64,000 nt of DNA, taken from contig JBQCHG010000055.1 in assembly GCA_051954935.1 (NCBI GenBank), positions 1 to 64,000 of the forward strand, read 5' to 3'. Each line of letters begins with the position of its first letter. The first letter of the stretch is position 1. The translations under genes and the position numbers were made by a program. Source of the DNA: 66-474 sp051954935 (GTDB lineage Bacteria; Pseudomonadota; Gammaproteobacteria; Xanthomonadales; Rhodanobacteraceae). A model generated the notes under the pieces. It was not told the origin of the DNA, searched no databases, and saw only the letters and a program-made list of their open reading frames with translations. Positions 61,391 to 64,000 of this stretch are shown here, piece by piece.

Positions 61391-62644
61391 ATGACATCAG
61401 CGAACGCTTCACCCTCCCCACGCCGGCGCAGCGTGGGCGTAATCGTCGGCCGCGTGCACGTCGGCGGCGGTGCGCCCATCGCGGTGCAGTCGATGACCAA
61501 CACCGACACCGCCGATGCGGTGGCGACCGCAAGGCAGGTCGCGGAGCTCGCACGCGCCGGTTCGGAACTGGTGCGCATTACCGTGAATACCGCGGAATCC
61601 GCAGCCGCGGTGCCGCGCATCCGCGAGCGGCTGGACATGATGGGCGTGGACGTGCCGCTGATCGGCGATTTCCACTACAACGGCCATCAACTCCTGCGCG
61701 ACGAACCCGCCGCCGCCGAGGCACTGGCAAAATATCGCATCAATCCGGGCAACGTCGGGTTCGGCAAGAAGCGCGACACCCAGTTCGCCTCCATCATCGA
61801 GCTGGCGCTGAAATACGACAAGCCGGTGCGCATCGGCGCGAACTGGGGCTCGCTCGACCAGTCGCTTCTGGCGACGCTGATGGACGAGAACCACCAGCGT
61901 GCCGAGCCTTGGGATGCCGCGCACGTCGCGCGCGAGGCGCTGATCCGCTCGGCGCTGGATTCAGCCGCGCGTGCGGAGGAGCTCGGGCTGCGGCGCGATC
62001 GCGTCATCCTGTCCTGCAAGGTCTCCGGCGTGCAGGAATTGATCGCGGTGTATCGCGATCTCGCGGCACGTTGCGAGTACGCGTTGCATCTGGGCCTGAC
62101 CGAAGCAGGCATGGGCTCGAAAGGCATCGTGGCCTCGACCGCCGCGCTCGCCGTGCTGTTGCAGGAAGGCATCGGCGACACGATCCGGATTTCGTTGACG
62201 CCGGAGCCCGGCGCGTCACGCACGCAGGAAGTGATCGTCGCGCAGGAACTGTTGCAGACGATGGGCCTGCGCGCATTCACGCCGCTGGTCACCGCGTGCC
62301 CGGGCTGCGGTCGCACTACCTCCGAGTTCTTCCAGGAACTGGCGAAGGTGGTGCAGGAGCACGTGCGCGCGAAGATGCCGGAGTGGCGCGTGAAATACGA
62401 TGGCGTGGAGAACCTGACGCTCGCTGTGATGGGTTGCGTGGTCAACGGCCCGGGCGAGTCCAAGCACGCCGACATCGGCATCTCGCTGCCCGGTACGGGC
62501 GAAGCGCCCGCCGCGCCGGTGTTCATTGACGGCAAGAAGGCGATGACCCTGCGCGGCGAGAACATCGCGCGGGAATTCGTCGGGATCGTGGAAGATTACG
62601 TGGCGAAGAAATACGCCGCGCGCGCTCGATCGGAGGCAGTGTGA
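61391..62644 (+). CDS. ispG: 4-hydroxy-3-methylbut-2-enyl diphosphate synthase (IspG)
   Basis: A 417-residue penultimate enzyme of the MEP isoprenoid pathway: reduces methylerythritol cyclodiphosphate to HMBPP with a 4Fe-4S cluster. Cluster ligands C303 and C306 (TACPGCGRTT), C349 (MGCVVNGPGE) and E356 are in place. The TIM-barrel blocks ADAVATARQVAELARAGSELVRI and FHYNGHQLL are intact. Start at 61391. Stop overlaps the next ATG by TGATG. Confidence 0.96.
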   Translation: MTSANASPSPRRRSVGVIVGRVHVGGGAPIAVQSMTNTDTADAVATARQVAELARAGSELVRITVNTAESAAAVPRIRERLDMMGVDVPLIGDFHYNGHQLLRDEPAAAEALAKYRINPGNVGFGKKRDTQFASIIELALKYDKPVRIGANWGSLDQSLLATLMDENHQRAEPWDAAHVAREALIRSALDSAARAEELGLRRDRVILSCKVSGVQELIAVYRDLAARCEYALHLGLTEAGMGSKGIVASTAALAVLLQEGIGDTIRISLTPEPGASRTQEVIVAQELLQTMGLRAFTPLVTACPGCGRTTSEFFQELAKVVQEHVRAKMPEWRVKYDGVENLTLAVMGCVVNGPGESKHADIGISLPGTGEAPAAPVFIDGKKAMTLRGENIAREFVGIVEDYVAKKYAARARSEAV

Positions 62645-62829
62645 TGGCACTCGAAATGCGCACCGAATGCGAACGCTGCCAGACGCCGACCGCGAAGGAA
62701 GGCGAAGCGTACATCTGCACGTTCGAATGCACCTTCTGCGCGGATTGCAGCGACGAGATGGATTACGTCTGCCCGAATTGCGGCGGCGAACTGGTAAGGC
62801 GGCCGCGTCCGAAGCGCCAGGCAGAGTAG
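62644..62829 (+). CDS. DUF1272 zinc-ribbon-like protein
   Basis: 61 residues with eight Cys (9, 12, 25, 29, 32, 35, 43, 46) as four CxxC-type pairs: TECERC, CTFECTFCADC, CPNCGG. This fits two zinc sites, as in DUF1272. Function unknown. Coupled to ispG by TGATG, so it is made in the same transcript; ispG needs Fe-S supply, but a direct role is not shown. Confidence 0.85.
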   Translation: MALEMRTECERCQTPTAKEGEAYICTFECTFCADCSDEMDYVCPNCGGELVRRPRPKRQAE

Positions 62830-62861
62830 GGCGCCTCGAGACTGCAGGTTGCCGGGCGCCT

Positions 62862-63794
62862 TCAACTTTCCGCGCCGCCCGCGACCGCTCTGGCCTCGTG
62901 CATGCGTGTACGCGAGAGCCGAGCCTCGCGATGGGTGATGTAGGCATTCGCGGCGAAGATCACCGCCGCGCCCAAGACGGTCCAGCGGTCGAGTCTTTCG
63001 CCGAACAGGAGGTACGCCAGTATCGCCACGATCGGCATCTGCACGAAGCTGATCGGCGCCAGCAGCGACACGTCGCCGATCTTCAGCGCACGCATCCAGC
63101 ACATGTGTCCGCTGGTGCCGAAGAATCCGGCCGCGATCACGAACAGCCACGCCTCGCCGTGCGGCCACTGCCAGTAGGGCAACGCTGCCGGCAGCGACAG
63201 CGGAACCCACAGCAGGGTGGTCCAGATCACGATCGTGTCCGGCGCCTCGGTGCGGCTGAGGAATTTGAGGCAGATGGACACGCACGCGCTCATCACGGCT
63301 GCGAGCAGTGCGACCAGCGCAGCAGGTGAGTAGCCGTGCAGGCCCGGCCGCACGATCAGCAGCACGCCGACGAAGCCCGCGATCACTGCGGTCCAGCGCC
63401 GCGCGCGCACGACCTCGCCGAGTACGAAGATCGCGCCGATGGTGACGAACAGGGGCGTGGAATAGGACAACGCGATCGCCTTCGCCATCGGCATGTTCAC
63501 GATGGCCCAGAACGCCGCCAGCATCGAGATGGTCCCGAGCACGCAACGAAACACGAACAGCGGCAGCCGTTGCGTGCGCAGCAGTTGCGGGCCGGCACGG
63601 GCGAGCAGCGGCAGCGTGAACAAAAGCCCGAACACGTTGCGGAAGAACGCGATCTCGAACGGATGCAGTTGGCTCGACGCCAGCCGGATCGCGATCGCCA
63701 TCGAGCCGAAGCAGCAGGCGCTGGCGACCATCAGCACCGCCGCGCGTGGCACGTTCGGGGAAGCGGGGGCCGGGGTAATGGATTCGGAGGACAC
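62862..63794 (-). CDS. EamA/DMT-superfamily transporter
   Basis: About 310 residues, ten predicted membrane helices as two EamA repeats: FRNVFGLLFTLPLLARAG and AIALSYSTPLFVTIGAIFVLGE in the first; WLFVIAAGFFGTSGHMCWMRAL and GDVSLLAPISFVQMPIVAILAYLLFGERLDRW in the second. A small-metabolite exporter; substrate unknown. GTG at 63794 gives MSSESITPAPASPNVPRAAV; a TTG 24 bases upstream is the alternative. Divergent from kdsB. Confidence 0.85.
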   Translation of the reverse strand: MSSESITPAPASPNVPRAAVLMVASACCFGSMAIAIRLASSQLHPFEIAFFRNVFGLLFTLPLLARAGPQLLRTQRLPLFVFRCVLGTISMLAAFWAIVNMPMAKAIALSYSTPLFVTIGAIFVLGEVVRARRWTAVIAGFVGVLLIVRPGLHGYSPAALVALLAAVMSACVSICLKFLSRTEAPDTIVIWTTLLWVPLSLPAALPYWQWPHGEAWLFVIAAGFFGTSGHMCWMRALKIGDVSLLAPISFVQMPIVAILAYLLFGERLDRWTVLGAAVIFAANAYITHREARLSRTRMHEARAVAGGAES

Positions 63795-63893
63795 GGCTCG
63801 ACCACGAGCAAAACGCAATGGTAGCCGCTAAGTCGGCGCGAAAAGCGGGCCCCCGTTGTTGCGGGTGCGCAGCTCGGATAGTCTGCCGCGGTC

Positions 63894-64000
63894 ATGTCGC
63901 AGCATTCCGGACCAGCGCCATCCTTCATCGTGGCCATACCTGCGCGGATGGCATCCACGCGCCTGCCGGGCAAGCCGCTGCGCCTGCTCGGCGGAGAGCC
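63894..64000 (+). CDS. kdsB: 3-deoxy-manno-octulosonate cytidylyltransferase, 5' part
   Basis: Only the first 35 codons are in the window: MSQHSGPAPSFIVAIPARMA then STRLPGKPLRLLGGE. The PARMASTRLPGKPL block is the KdsB nucleotide-binding loop (CMP-Kdo synthesis for lipopolysaccharide). The frame is open to the last base. Classified as partial because the sequence ends. Confidence 0.88.
   Translation, partial: MSQHSGPAPSFIVAIPARMASTRLPGKPLRLLGGE

Overview
The window is high-GC chromosomal DNA of a gamma-proteobacterium, most likely of the Xanthomonadales (the Rhodanobacter/Dyella/Luteibacter side of the order). The reasons are gene order (rpoE-rseA-mucD-type degP followed by lepA-lepB-DUF4845-rnc-era-recO; nagZ-hpt-methylthioinosine phosphorylase; sucA-sucB-lpdA), a PilH-type regulator, a YtrA-type GntR/ABC operon and short palindromic intergenic repeats. 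The taxonomic placement is inference from recognised proteins, not from a search. I found no phage, transposase, integrase, CRISPR array, tRNA or rRNA.

Layout. 0-3.6 kb: CbpA-type co-chaperone, PilH-like receiver, AcuI-type reductase and a SAM methyltransferase. 3.6-9.5 kb: minus-strand 2-oxoglutarate dehydrogenase operon sucA-sucB-lpdA, with repeat-rich gaps between its genes. 9.6-13 kb: GNAT acetyltransferase, ribosomal oxygenase RoxA coupled to an HxlR regulator, and a divergent glutathione transferase across a shared dyad. 13-20.3 kb: PQQ dehydrogenase with an upstream membrane LytTR regulator, purB, fumC, and a secreted Lys/Pro/Ala-rich protein. 20.3-24.3 kb: an autoregulated-looking operon (small exported protein, YtrA-like GntR, ABC ATPase, permease, two paralogous lipoproteins) behind a strong promoter with a palindromic operator. 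24.5-30.2 kb: periplasmic FKBP isomerase, a 436-bp gene-free repeat block, UDP-glucose dehydrogenase, slyX, DUF2058, and a fatty-acid oxidation multienzyme. 30.2-33.3 kb: a large GGDEF-EAL protein with a coupled partner.

33.3-42.2 kb is the envelope-stress and housekeeping core: sigma-E with its own promoter, RseA, DegP/MucD, then lepA, lepB, DUF4845, rnc, era, recO. 42.2-49.9 kb: REC-Hpt protein, YdbH/YdbL-like envelope proteins, RlmD, peptidoglycan and purine salvage genes, and a cold-shock protein. 49.9-59.5 kb: TPR/O-GlcNAc-transferase-like protein, CsbD and PRC-barrel stress proteins, an ABC exporter, a GGDEF protein lacking its first metal site, aldehyde dehydrogenase, xseA and a phospholipase D. 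59.7-64 kb: PilZ-like protein, ispG, DUF1272 zinc protein, EamA transporter and the 5' end of kdsB at the window edge.

Many neighbours overlap by ATGA, GTGA or TGATG junctions, which implies translational coupling. The most unusual features lie between genes: a mosaic repeat present next to both cbpA and era, a family of short palindromes with a fixed CATCC(A/G)TG centre, REP pairs inside the sucAB and rpoE clusters, a 19-bp perfect hairpin before lepA, and candidate operators for the GntR, HxlR and LytTR regulators.
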